Shown here piece by piece: positions 11,235 to 22,050 of a stretch of DNA of 64,000 nt. The DNA lies in the NCBI RefSeq assembly GCF_034387475.1, contig NZ_JAXCIL010000001.1:186001-250000 (forward strand), given 5' to 3'. Position 1 is the first letter of the stretch; each line of letters opens with the position of its first letter. The translations under genes and the position numbers were made by a program. Source of the DNA: Pseudomonas sp. Teo4. Lineage in GTDB: Bacteria > Pseudomonadota > Gammaproteobacteria > Pseudomonadales > Pseudomonadaceae. Below the pieces are notes generated by a model. That model was given only the letters and a program-made list of their open reading frames with translations. It was not told where the DNA came from and searched no databases.

Positions 11235-11245
<11 letters not shown>
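10758..11245 (+). CDS. Glutathione peroxidase family thiol peroxidase (frameshift)
   Basis: A thiol peroxidase of the GPx/BtuE family. The peroxidatic Cys is in NTASQCGFTPQYKGLE, followed by GFPCNQFGKQE and WNFTKFLLD, which supply the catalytic Gln, Trp and Asn. Restored length is 162 residues. Near 11106 one G is missing (CCCCGGGCCTG expected), after which the native end GTQKIKWNFTKFLLDPASG lies in another frame and stops at 11243-11245. The stop overlaps the end of the convergent histidine kinase gene by 11 bases. Confidence 0.9.
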
Positions 11246-13549
<2,304 letters not shown>

Positions 13550-13651
13550 GAGTCCCGAGCCGGTTCCATGTCCCTTGCGCTGCGCAAGCATAGCCGATCA
13601 GCCCCGGCTGCTGGCGGGTCTGTCACACATTCAAAGTTGATTGTTGTTGGC

Positions 13652-13758
13652 AGCACCGGCCCTTTCGCGGGTAAACCCGCTCCCACAGGTAGTCCACTGC
13701 TCTTAATATCAGTGGGTAGCCTGTGGGAGCGGGTTTACCCGCGAAAGGGGCCGGTGCT
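13652..13758. repeat. Inverted REP pair (P. putida-type)
   Basis: Same unit as at 7451, CGCGGGTAAACCCGCTCCCA, in face-to-face orientation with a 33-base spacer. It sits between the divergent histidine kinase and DUF815 genes, so it must lie in a promoter-bearing gap, an unusual place for a REP pair. Confidence 0.9.
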
Positions 13759-13793
13759 GCCGCAAAACTCGCACTGTCTTGCTAGGAGTCGTC

Positions 13794-14680
13794 ATGGACG
13801 CTCGCTTGAATGCTTTCCTGGAACGCGCCGAATCGGTACTGGCGCGTCTTGAACCCTGTTGCCCGCACCACGCCCGGACATCGACTGGACCACCACACTG
13901 GCCGCCCGCTGGCAGCGCGACGGCCGCACCGGCTACCTGATGCCGCTGGAAGTCAGCCTGGACATCCGCCTGAGTGACCTGATCGGCGTCGACCAGCAGC
14001 GCGACCAGCTGGGCCGCAACACGCACCAGTTCATCAACGGCCTGCCCGCCAACCACGCCTTGCTGTGGGGCTCGCGCGGCACCGGCAAATCGTCGCTGGT
14101 GCGCGCCTTGCTGGCCGAACACGCGGGCGCTGGGCTGCGCCTGATCGAAATCGAGCGCGACCACCTGGCCGACCTGCCTCGCGTCGTCGAACAGCTGCAG
14201 AAACTCCCACAGCGCTTCATCCTGTTCTGCGACGACCTGTCGTTCGAAGCCGGGGAGGGCGACTATCGGGTGCTCAAGAGCGTGCTCGACGGCTCGCTCG
14301 AGCAGGCGCCCGACAACGTGCTGCTGTACGCCACCTCGAACCGCCGCCACCTGGTGCCGGAGAAAGAGAGCGACAACGAAAACTGGAAGCGCGTCGATGG
14401 CGAGCTGCATCCCAGCGAAGCGGTGGAAGACAAGATTGCCTTGTCCGACCGTTTTGGCTTGTGGCTGTCGTTCTACCCCTTCACCCAGGACCACTTCCTC
14501 AACGTGGTCGAACACTGGATCGGCCAGCTGGCGCGTTCTGCCGGGCTTGCCTGGCAGCGCGACGAGGCGCTGGACATCCTCGCCGTGCGCTGGGCAACCG
14601 GCCGTGGCAACCGTAATGGCCGTTGTGCCTACCAGTTCGCCCGCTATTGGGTTGGGCTGCAATTGTTGGAGCAGAAATAA
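13794..14680 (+). CDS. DUF815 family AAA-type ATPase (frameshift)
   Basis: A putative P-loop ATPase of the DUF815 family, about 295 residues. Walker A is GSRGTGKSSL and a Walker B-like FILFCDDLSFE follows. LIGVDQQRDQLGRNT just before the P-loop and VLLYATSNRRHLVPE after it are family-typical. The biological role of this family is not established. One C is missing near 13855 (four C expected in GAACCCCTG); the native N-terminus MDARLNAFLERAESVLARLE starts after TAGGAG. The stop TAA abuts the ATG of the next gene, so the two are translationally coupled. Confidence 0.85.
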
Positions 14681-15163
14681 ATGATCGACCTCAATGCCAG
14701 TGGCGCCGGCCTCGATGGCTACAACCTGCTGGCGGCGCAAGTACAGGCGCTGTTCGCCGACGAGCGTGACTTCATCGCCAATGCCGCGCAGTTTTCGGCG
14801 TTCCTCTATAACCAGGTGGACGACCTGAACTGGGCGGGGTTCTACCTCAACCGCAACGAAGAGCTGGTGCTCGGCCCGTTCCAGGGGCAGGTGGCTTGTG
14901 TGCGCATTCCGTTCAGCAAGGGCGTGTGCGGTGCTGCAGCGGCGACGCGCCAGACCCAGCGGGTGGAAGATGTGCACGCATTCCCGGGGCACATTGCCTG
15001 TGACAGTGCCTCGAATAGCGAACTGGTGATTCCACTGGTGAAGGAGGGCAGGCTGATTGGCGTGCTGGACTTGGACAGCCCGAAGCTGGCGCGCTTCAGC
15101 GAAGCGGATCAGGTGGGGTTGGAGCGGTTGGCGGCGATCTTTCTTGAGCTGACCGACTGCTGA
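14681..15163 (+). CDS. msrC: Free methionine-R-sulfoxide reductase (GAF domain)
   Basis: A 160-residue single GAF-domain enzyme that reduces free Met-R-sulfoxide. The three conserved Cys of the family appear in GQVACVRIPFSKGVCG and HIACDSASNSE, and NWAGFYL is a family signature in the N-terminal half. It starts one base after the stop of the DUF815 ATPase gene. Together with msrB and the peroxidase it makes this stretch rich in oxidative repair. The symbol is by family and not proven for this organism. Confidence 0.9.
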   Translation: MIDLNASGAGLDGYNLLAAQVQALFADERDFIANAAQFSAFLYNQVDDLNWAGFYLNRNEELVLGPFQGQVACVRIPFSKGVCGAAAATRQTQRVEDVHAFPGHIACDSASNSELVIPLVKEGRLIGVLDLDSPKLARFSEADQVGLERLAAIFLELTDC

Positions 15164-15177
15164 GTATTGCCTTGTAT

Positions 15178-15354
15178 GGCCTCATCGCCGGCAAGCCGGC
15201 TCCCACATGGACCGCGACGAGCATTACCTGTGGGAGCCGGCTTGCCGGCGATGAGGCCAGTACAGGCAGCGCAAGACAGTTGCTCCCACAGGTATTGCAG
15301 TGATCTTAAGATCAACGCGGTCCATGTGGGAGCCGGCTTGCCGGCGATGAGGCC
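15178..15354. repeat. Three REP units (CATCGCCGGCAAGCCGGCTC family)
   Basis: An inverted pair at 15178-15258 and a third single unit at 15325-15354, all sharing CATCGCCGGCAAGCCGGCTC. This differs from the CGCGGGTAAACCCGC family, so the genome carries at least two main REP types. The third unit has the orientation of the second, which makes a direct repeat of about 67 bases spacing. Confidence 0.88.
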
Positions 15355-15367
15355 AGTACAGAATGCA

Positions 15368-16132
15368 TCAATCGTAAATAACCCGCTTCTTCCAGGTCTC
15401 GTCCTCATCGGTCTTGAGCCCTGGGTCAGGGCGTTCTCGTCGTTCTCGGCCGGCTCCATCTTGTCCAGCACCTGGGCATTGGCCCTGGCCAGCAGTTTCT
15501 CCAGGTAGGTCAGCTGCTCTTCATATTGCTTTGGCTCAGGCTGTTTGCGCAGGTACTGCACGCCCGTTCGAACGCCAGGCGCGCCTGGCCCGGCTGTTCC
15601 TGCTGCAGGGCCTGCTGGCCAAGGTTGTTGAAGAACTCGATATGCAGCAGTACCAGGATGTGGCGGATTTCCTTCACCCAATACTTGCCTTCGTTGGTCT
15701 GCAGGACGTTTTCCTGGGTAGCGCGGACGATTTGGGTATGCAGCGCCTCTAGCAAGAACCGCACACCTTGGCCTTTACCTCGGTCTGGATCGGGCTGGGC
15801 GGGTTGTTGACCGGAATCTGTTCGCCTTTGGCAACCAGGCCTTCGAGTTCGGCAATGCGGGCCTTCAGGTTGCCGTTGTGCTTGTCCAGTGCCAACTGAC
15901 GCTGGTTGAGGTTCAGCTCAAGCCGGGTAAGCAGCAGCTTCAACGCTGGCGTCATGAACTGGCCGGGGAAGGTCTCGGTGATTTCGCCACAGCGGCGTAC
16001 GCGGTCGGCCAGTTCCACCTTCAGCCGCGCGCGTTCGAGCTTGCTGTTTTCGACCACGTTGTTGAGGTAGCCGATCACGATCAGCAACGCGATGCCCGCC
16101 ACGATGAGCAGAGTGATCAGAAGTGGTGTCAC
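15368..16132 (-). CDS. Membrane-anchored coiled-coil protein of unknown function (three frameshifts)
   Basis: I do not recognise a named family. The restored protein is about 255 residues: an N-terminal hydrophobic helix (LLITLLIVAGIALLIVIGYL), a basic stretch, then mainly helical, heptad-like sequence (KHNGNLKARIAELEGLVAKG) and a charged end ...DEDETWKKRVIYD. This suggests an inner-membrane anchor with a cytoplasmic or periplasmic coiled coil. Frame breaks lie near 15764, 15564 and 15420, each a lost G or C from a run (read on the coding strand). A GTG start with an upstream GAGGCG was chosen. Flanked by REP units and the tRNA promoter region. Confidence 0.7.
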
Positions 16133-16362
16133 CGTTAACGCCTCATGAATAGGTGTGCATATTTGATTGTAGGAGCGTGCTTGCTCGCGAGAGGCCCGAA
16201 CACGCAAATCTCTTTTTCTATCGGCAACCAGCCATATAACTGCATGCTGGCACATTAATGCCGAGTTGCCGTCAGAAAATCAACGTCAATCCTCAAGCGC
16301 CACCTGCAAGCACCTGCCAGACTGCCCGAAGTCATTGATTTAAATAAATTTCTACAAAGGGG

Positions 16363-16391
16363 TTGACGCCTTCCCGAACCATCCATAGAAT
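16363..16391 (+). promoter_or_regulatory. Promoter of the tRNA operon
   Basis: TTGACG and TAGAAT separated by 17 bases, followed by a GCGCGCC discriminator-like stretch typical of stringently controlled stable-RNA promoters. It is 75 bases before the first tRNA. The rest of the 16133-16465 gap holds a single partial REP (GTAGGAGCGTGCTTGCTCGC near 16170) and nothing else I can support. Confidence 0.8.
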
Positions 16392-16465
16392 GCGCGCCAC
16401 TTGCAGCGTAAAGCACACAGCGAAACGCGGCAGGGAGTGAAAGCAAGCAGTAATGCTTGTAGCGT

Positions 16466-16541
16466 GTCCCCTTCGTCTAGTGGCCTAGGACACCGCCCTT
16501 TCACGGCGGTAACAGGGGTTCGAGTCCCCTAGGGGACGCCA
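16466..16541 (+). tRNA. tRNA-Glu(UUC), copy 1
   Basis: 76 bases including an encoded CCA. Acceptor stem GTCCCCT/AGGGGAC pairs perfectly, the anticodon loop reads CTTTCAC and the T-loop TTCGAGT. First gene of a Glu-Gly-Glu-Gly-Gly transcript. Confidence 0.97.
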
Positions 16542-16543
16542 AT

Positions 16544-16619
<76 letters not shown>

Positions 16620-16711
16620 GTTTCTCCGGCAACGCCTAACGGCGGGGCAGGAAAAGAAAATCCAGGCTGAATCGTGAGGTTCAAGTCTGGTGCACTGAAA
16701 AAGTGTTGTGT

Positions 16712-16787
16712 GTCCCCTTCGTCTAGTGGCCTAGGACACCGCCCTTTCACGGCGGTAACAGGGGTTCGAGTCCCCTAGGGGACGCCA
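16712..16787 (+). tRNA. tRNA-Glu(UUC), copy 2
   Basis: Identical over all 76 bases to the copy at 16466. The 92-base spacer before it contains no gene. Confidence 0.97.
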
Positions 16788-16790
16788 TTT

Positions 16791-16866
<76 letters not shown>

Positions 16867-16952
16867 GTTTAAATACTGTGGCGTCTATGCGGTGCAGTGG
16901 TGGTGAAGGTCGTCAAGGCGCTTCACGCCGATTAGCGGTAAAGCTTCACAAT

Positions 16953-17028
<76 letters not shown>

Positions 17029-17033
17029 AATCG

Positions 17034-17073
17034 AAGAACGAAGAAAGGGACGAAAGTCCCTTTCTTCGTTTTT
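17034..17073 (+). terminator. Rho-independent terminator of the tRNA operon
   Basis: AACGAAGAAAGGGAC, loop GAAA, GTCCCTTTCTTCGTT followed by TTTT. Long perfect stem directly after the last tRNA. Confidence 0.95.
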
Positions 17074-17132
17074 GTCGTTCTGTTTTCCAAGCCTGAGTGC
17101 GGGTACGCTCGGTACCCGCGGCAATCAGGCGT

Positions 17133-18212
17133 TCAGCGGTAGCTGATGGTGAAGTTCAGTGCCCCATTGGCAGGCCCTGCCGAAACCTTGGGAGCTACTT
17201 GGTAATAGCGCGCCTTGAAATCCAGGCGCGTATTGCCAATCGCCAGCCAAGTGACCGGCTCGTCTTGCTCAAGTGTCATGGGCGAACTGTCATTACGTAG
17301 TAGTTGAATGGCGATACCTTCTGCGGGCTTACTGTCGTTCAAGCTGAATAGCCCCAGGGTGGGATCAATCACGTTTGAGCCCAGCGCGCCTTCAAGACGA
17401 ATGTGTGCTCGGGCAACGCTACCTGCCGGGTCATCCTCGCAGTCGCTCAGTGTGATATGGAAGTTTACAGCCGGCGAGACATCGCCAGGCTTGGTGAACA
17501 CGGCCGTATCGTGGCTGCCCAGCGGGACTGGGTTGTCACTCACCGCATCGGCCTTGAGGGTGCACTGCGCTTGATTCACGCCAGCGCCCACGCTCAAATG
17601 CAATGCGCTACCCAGGTCGGTGATGGTGCCCGTTGCCATTTGTTTATTGAAACGGGTGGGGCCGGATGGTATGGGTCCGGTCTTGATCAGGTAATAGTTG
17701 GCGCTGAGGTCGTTCACTACCAGTGGCGTTGGCGAGATGTTTACCGAGTTGCGGCCTTCATAGGGTATTGCCACATCGTCTACAGGGCGAAAAGCATTGT
17801 TGGCGCCGGTGTAGGGGTGGTTCAAGCGGACATACAGACCGACGCCGGGGATGCCGGTTTCCAGCACTTTGCCAGTGACGTCCCAGCCATTGACGTCTGG
17901 CAGTGGCCCGCCGAACACGGGCACGGATGGGGGCATGAAGAAAGTCAGCGTGCCAGTACCATCGTTGTCGCAGCGGATTTCGCGGTTCAAGGGGTCTCTG
18001 GCAACTTCGCGTACGCGGGAGCCAATGACCGTGCCGACTTTGGCGTCCCTGGGTACCCAAAAATCACCCAGGTTGACGCTGTGGCTTACTGGCCCGCTGG
18101 CTCCAACCCAGGCGCAACCTACTCTGGCATAGGCCTGCGAAGGGCTGAAAAGTTGAGTGCCTAGGGTAATCCCCAATGCCAACAGGCTTGGCAGGTATCG
18201 TTTAGGTTGCAT
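17133..18212 (-). CDS. Fimbrial tip adhesin-like protein (chaperone-usher family)
   Basis: A 359-residue exported protein. A signal peptide (LPSLLALGITLGTQLFSPSQ, cleavage near QAYA) is followed by an N-terminal putative ligand-binding domain of about 160 residues and a C-terminal pilin domain (SVGAGVNQAQCTLKADAV ... GALNFTISYR) with the paired Cys and the Y-R end needed for donor-strand exchange. That is the layout of two-domain adhesins at pilus tips. ATG chosen after GGAACC; an upstream ATG at 18233 is less well placed. It follows the usher remnant by 45 bases. Since chaperone and usher are missing here, export and assembly are doubtful unless supplied from elsewhere. Confidence 0.8.
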   Translation of the reverse strand: MQPKRYLPSLLALGITLGTQLFSPSQAYARVGCAWVGASGPVSHSVNLGDFWVPRDAKVGTVIGSRVREVARDPLNREIRCDNDGTGTLTFFMPPSVPVFGGPLPDVNGWDVTGKVLETGIPGVGLYVRLNHPYTGANNAFRPVDDVAIPYEGRNSVNISPTPLVVNDLSANYYLIKTGPIPSGPTRFNKQMATGTITDLGSALHLSVGAGVNQAQCTLKADAVSDNPVPLGSHDTAVFTKPGDVSPAVNFHITLSDCEDDPAGSVARAHIRLEGALGSNVIDPTLGLFSLNDSKPAEGIAIQLLRNDSSPMTLEQDEPVTWLAIGNTRLDFKARYYQVAPKVSAGPANGALNFTISYR

Positions 18213-18257
18213 GAATTGGTTCCGTTCTCGCATGGGGCTGGTTCGATCAATCAGGCT

Positions 18258-18412
18258 TCAGCTGGCTGAGCAGGTCAGGGTCTGCAGGTAGTAGCCCTGT
18301 TGCTGGCGCATGGTCGTAAGGTCGATTGGCAATCGGCATTGCTCTGCAGCTCGCTCACCCCATTGCACGCTCAGTTGCTGGCTGGATGCTTCGGTAGCCA
18401 CCAGCGCCTGAC
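18258..18412 (-). pseudogene. Outer-membrane fimbrial usher, C-terminal remnant
   Basis: About 50 codons open to a TGA. They read EASSQQLSVQWGERAAEQCR followed by a line with GYYLQTLTCSAS. The W-G ... Q-C-R pattern is the C-terminal plug of FimD/PapC ushers, where a short beta domain ends the protein. No start or upstream usher sequence exists: to the right it passes directly into the pilin remnant in a different frame near 18410. Identification rests on this short motif and on position just before the adhesin gene, where an usher normally ends. Confidence 0.6.
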
Positions 18413-18643
18413 GCGCATGGCGAAGGGGCGAGAGTTGCTCTCGTCGCCGACGCCGGCGAATCGGTGATTGGCCACGTTACCCAGTGGTATGCGATCCAGT
18501 TTGGTCCCAAGAGCCGGGTCGATGATTTCGATCGAGCAGGTGCCGCTGGTGATCTGACCGTAAAATTGAATGGAGCCGGTATTGGCGAATGCTGCGCCGC
18601 TCAGGCCCAATGCCAGTCCAGCAGTTGCAAGTTTTTTTTTCAT
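18413..18643 (-). pseudogene. Major fimbrial subunit, N-terminal remnant
   Basis: Starts MKKKLATAGLALGLSGAAFA, a clear signal peptide, then NTGSIQFYGQITSGTCSIEI, the first strand and first Cys of a type 1-like pilin, and continues to ESNSRPFAMRV. A normal subunit of about 170-180 residues would follow with the second Cys and several more strands, but homology stops at residue 77 and the frame runs into usher sequence. The start follows AAGGG by 9 bases; an ATG nine bases earlier is too close to it. Transcription and export of a 77-residue piece are possible, but it cannot fold as a pilin. Confidence 0.75.
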
Positions 18644-18832
18644 GTCTGTCATCCCTTTTATCTGTGTGTCAGCCTGACTTAGTTGCTCAAACTTCAGGCT
18701 GGATCGATATCGGCTGACCATGAAGGCCAGCCGAGAGGGAAGCTTAAATAGGACTGAAAAGCTCAGTATGTAAGTCAAATCAGCTGCCGAAGAAGGCAGG
18801 ATCACGCGTGTGGTAGCGAATCGCTACAGGCC

Positions 18833-19243
18833 TCAGTTTTTTGTGGACTGGCCCGCTTGGCTGAGAAGCTGCTTTTGCTGGTGCCAGTCAAAAGTTTCGC
18901 CATTTTGCTCAGCTTCGTAGCGACGCTCTTCCAGGGCCTGGTAAAGCGCCAGCTCTTCGTCAGGCATGAAGTGCAAGCAGTCGCCGCCGAAGAACCACAG
19001 CAGGTCGCGGGGCGCCAAGTGAGCAATTTGCGGGTAGCGTTGAATGACCTGGCAGATAAGGTCCTGGCCAAGGTATTGGCTTTCCAGCGGATCTTGTGGA
19101 AGGAGGGTGAGCAGTTCGTCGAAGCGTTCAAGGAACAAGGCGTGGCTTTCCTCTGGCACCTGGTCGGCCTCACCCAGTGCAACCAGGATGGTACGCAGGT
19201 GATGGAGCAGTTGCAGGTGATAATCCAGGTGTGGGGTGGCCAT
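18833..19243 (-). CDS. Small conserved protein of the PA2817 type
   Basis: A 136-residue acidic, His/Leu-rich cytoplasmic protein (MATPHLDYHLQLLHHLRTIL ... DLLWFFGGDCLHFMPDEELA). It resembles a Pseudomonas hypothetical protein annotated in P. aeruginosa as PA2817, recalled from memory, which there also lies next to the fadE-type gene. No catalytic motif is visible. It starts about 80 bases after the fadE stop on the same strand, so it may be the last gene of that transcript, which would link it to fatty acid oxidation (inference). Confidence 0.65.
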   Translation of the reverse strand: MATPHLDYHLQLLHHLRTILVALGEADQVPEESHALFLERFDELLTLLPQDPLESQYLGQDLICQVIQRYPQIAHLAPRDLLWFFGGDCLHFMPDEELALYQALEERRYEAEQNGETFDWHQQKQLLSQAGQSTKN

Positions 19244-19324
19244 GGTGTGGTCCTTTCAGTGGTTGAAACGGGGGCGAAGTATACGTGGGTTGTGGGCCGC
19301 CTGGTGCCCCGGTTTACATCTGGA

Positions 19325-21770
19325 TCAGCGCACTCGGCCGTGCGTGGGCCGTAGGCACTCCTTGTCGAAGGCGTCCACCGCGATCACCGCCCGACGTGCT
19401 TGCTCGGCTGCCTTGAGCCGCTGGCCCTCACCAGGTTGAAGAACGCCAGCTTCGACAGCTGCCCCAATCGGGCATTGCCCTGGCGCCGGCTGGACGGCGC
19501 CGTCCTTGATTGCCTGAGACAGCGTCCTGTGCAGCGGGGCAGCATCGTCCAGCGCATCGCAGGCGCGTTGCAGTGCGGCCACCGGGTCACCTTCTGCCTC
19601 AGGCCGGAAGCAGCCAGCCAATAACTGCTCCAGGGCTGGGTCACCTTTGCGACGACCCAGCAACTCTGCAACTTCGGCATCCAGCTCGTCGCTTGGCCCG
19701 GTGTGGCGTCGGCCGAACGGGAACACCAGCACACGCAAGGCGCAGCCGACAAAGCGATTTGGGAAGTTGTCGAGCAACCGGTCCAGGGCGCTCTCTGACT
19801 GGCCAGGCTTTCTTCCATGGCCCAGCGTAACAATGGTTGCATATGTTCTGGCGAGCCCAGGTCGTGGTAGCGCTTGAGTGCGGCAGACGATAGGTACAGG
19901 TGGCTCAGCACATCGCCCAGGCGCGCACTCAGACGTTCGCGGCGTTTCAGGGCCCCACCCAGCAACATCATCGACAGGTCGGCCAGCAAGGCGAAGGCTG
20001 CCGCCTGGCGGTTCAGGGCGCGGAAGTAACCTTGGCTCAGGGCATCTCCGGGCGCCTTTTCGATTAGCCCCAGCCCTAGGCCGAGCACCAGTGTACTGGC
20101 TGCATTGCCGGCCGCGAACATGATGTGTTTCATCAACAGGTCATCGAACTCATCGAGTGCCTGCTCATGGTCCTCACGTCCGGCCAGGGCCATTTCCTTC
20201 AGTACGAACGGATGGCAGCGGATAGCACCCTGGCCGAAGATCATGAGGTTGCGCGAAAGAATGTTGGCGCCTTCGACCGTGATGAAAATCGGGGCGCCTT
20301 GCCAGTTGCGTCCCAAGTAGTTGTTCGGCCCCATGATGATGCCCTTGCCGCCATGTACGTCCATGGCGTGGCGGATACATTCGCGGCCTCGCTCGGTGAG
20401 GTGGTACTTGAGAATGGCTGACAGCACCGAAGGCTTTTCGCCCAGGTCCACAGCTTGGGCGGTCAGTAGCCGAGCGCTATCCATCAGCCAGGCGTTGCCA
20501 CCAATACGTGCCAGTGACTCTTGGATACCCTCGAACGCGGCTAGCGGTACGTTGAATTGCTCGCGTATGCGTGTGTACTGGCCCGTCACCAAACTGGTGT
20601 ATTTGGCAGCACCGGTTCCGACTGCCGGGAGGGAAATCGAGCGGCCGACCGAGAGGCAATTCATCAGCATCATCCAACCCTTGCCGAGCATGTCTTTGCC
20701 GCCGATCAAAAGGTTCAGCGGGATGAATACATCCTTGCCACTGTTGGGGCCGTTCATGAACGCAGCACCGAGAGGAGGTGGCGCTTTTGCCGATCTCGAC
20801 ACCTGGAAGGGTTGTGGGGATCAATGCCAGGCTGATGCCAAGGTTCACCTGATCGCCCAGCAGGTGGTCGGGGTCATATGCTTTGAATGCCAGCCCCAGC
20901 AGTGTGGCGACGGGCCCCAGGGTTATGTAGCGCTTCTCCCAGTTAAGGCGCAGGCCAATAACCTCTTCACCGTTCCATTGCCCTTTGCAGATGACCCCGG
21001 TATCGGGCATGGCGCCTGCGTCAGAGCCCGCCAGAGGGCCTGTGAGTGCGAAGCAGGGGATTTCTTCGCCTCGGGCCAGGCGGGGAAGGTAGTGGTTTCG
21101 CTGCTCATCTGTGCCGTAGTGCAGAAGTAGCTCTGCGGGGCCGAGCGAGTTGGGCACCATCACGGTGGAGGCCAGGTCGCCGCTGCGTGTAGCGAGCTTC
21201 ATCGCGACCTGAGAATGCGCGTAGGCCGAGAACCCTTGCCGCCGTACTCCTTCGGTATGATCAGGGCAAAAAAACCTTGCGATTTGATGTGCGCCCATGC
21301 CTCGGGAGGTAAGTCCATGTCCTGGCCAATCTGCCAATCGCTGACCAAGGCACACAGCTGCTCGGTCGGCCCATCAATGAACGCCTGTTCCTCTGCTGTC
21401 AGCTTTGGCGCTGGGTAGTCGAGCAAGGTTTGCCAGTTCGGGCGGCCGCTGAACAACTCACCGTCCCACCACACAGTGCCAGCGTCTATGGCCTCGCGCT
21501 CAGTCTGCGACATGGGGGAAGCGTGCGCTGGAACCAGGCAAAAACGGCGCGAGTCAGCACCTTGCGGCGCCATTGTGGCAATGCCACCAAAGCGATTTTC
21601 ACTACCAGCACCAACGCTATCAGCGTCAGCAACCAGGTTGGCACGTTACTGAATACGCCCATCAGCAACACATAAGCTGCCACCGCACCGAGTATCTGCA
21701 GAGGCGCTAGACGCCGGTGTGTGAGATAGGCTGCACCGATTACCAATACCGCCAACCACAAAAGCAACAT
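19325..21770 (-). CDS. fadE: Acyl-CoA dehydrogenase FadE (four frameshifts)
   Basis: First oxidation step of fatty acid beta-oxidation, an FAD enzyme of the long E. coli FadE/YafH type with about 815 residues. It has an N-terminal hydrophobic pair ([15 protein letters not shown] and a second at about residues 35-60), [38 protein letters not shown] and [20 protein letters not shown], all typical. The frame breaks near 21520, 21235, 20787 and 19802; at each one G or C appears to be missing (the 20787 site is only resolved as a net shift). Between breaks the protein is collinear, so the gene is probably intact in the organism. The ATG follows GGAGG. Confidence 0.9.
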
Positions 21771-22050
21771 AGTCTTTCCTCCGTGACCTTGGACTCCAGA
21801 TTCATGCAGCAAGCCTAGTCGGTCTGTTGCAAAACCCTGCTCAAACCAGTGACAGAATGTGGCTGATGGAGTTCGTTTTTGCGGAGCATCGCGAGCAAGG
21901 CCTTGGCCGGGCTTTCCTGGAAACGATATTGCAAAGCGTTATCTGGAAAATGCCTTAGCGACGATCGTACTGCTTTGAAAGCACGTTGCGAGATCGTCGC
22001 TCGGCGGCTTTTGGTACGAACCTAGTTATTCAGAAGTTCAACCAAGGCAT
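21771..22050. other. Gap between fadE start and the orphan gene terminus; nested inverted repeat
   Basis: No gene is supported. GCGACGATC at 21958 is matched by GATCGTCGC at 21992, enclosing TGCTTT-g-AAAGCA. This nested hairpin lies about 50 bases past the stop of the leftward orphan gene and may end its transcript, though the following T-run is weak. The fadE promoter must lie in 21771-21860 but I cannot point to hexamers. Confidence 0.4.

Noticed and set aside
21857..21958. A 33-codon plus-strand frame with EHREQGLGRAFLETI, like an acetyltransferase motif A
   Set aside because: Too short, no ribosome site, and the GCATCGCGAGCAAGGC part resembles a REP arm, so the likeness is probably chance.
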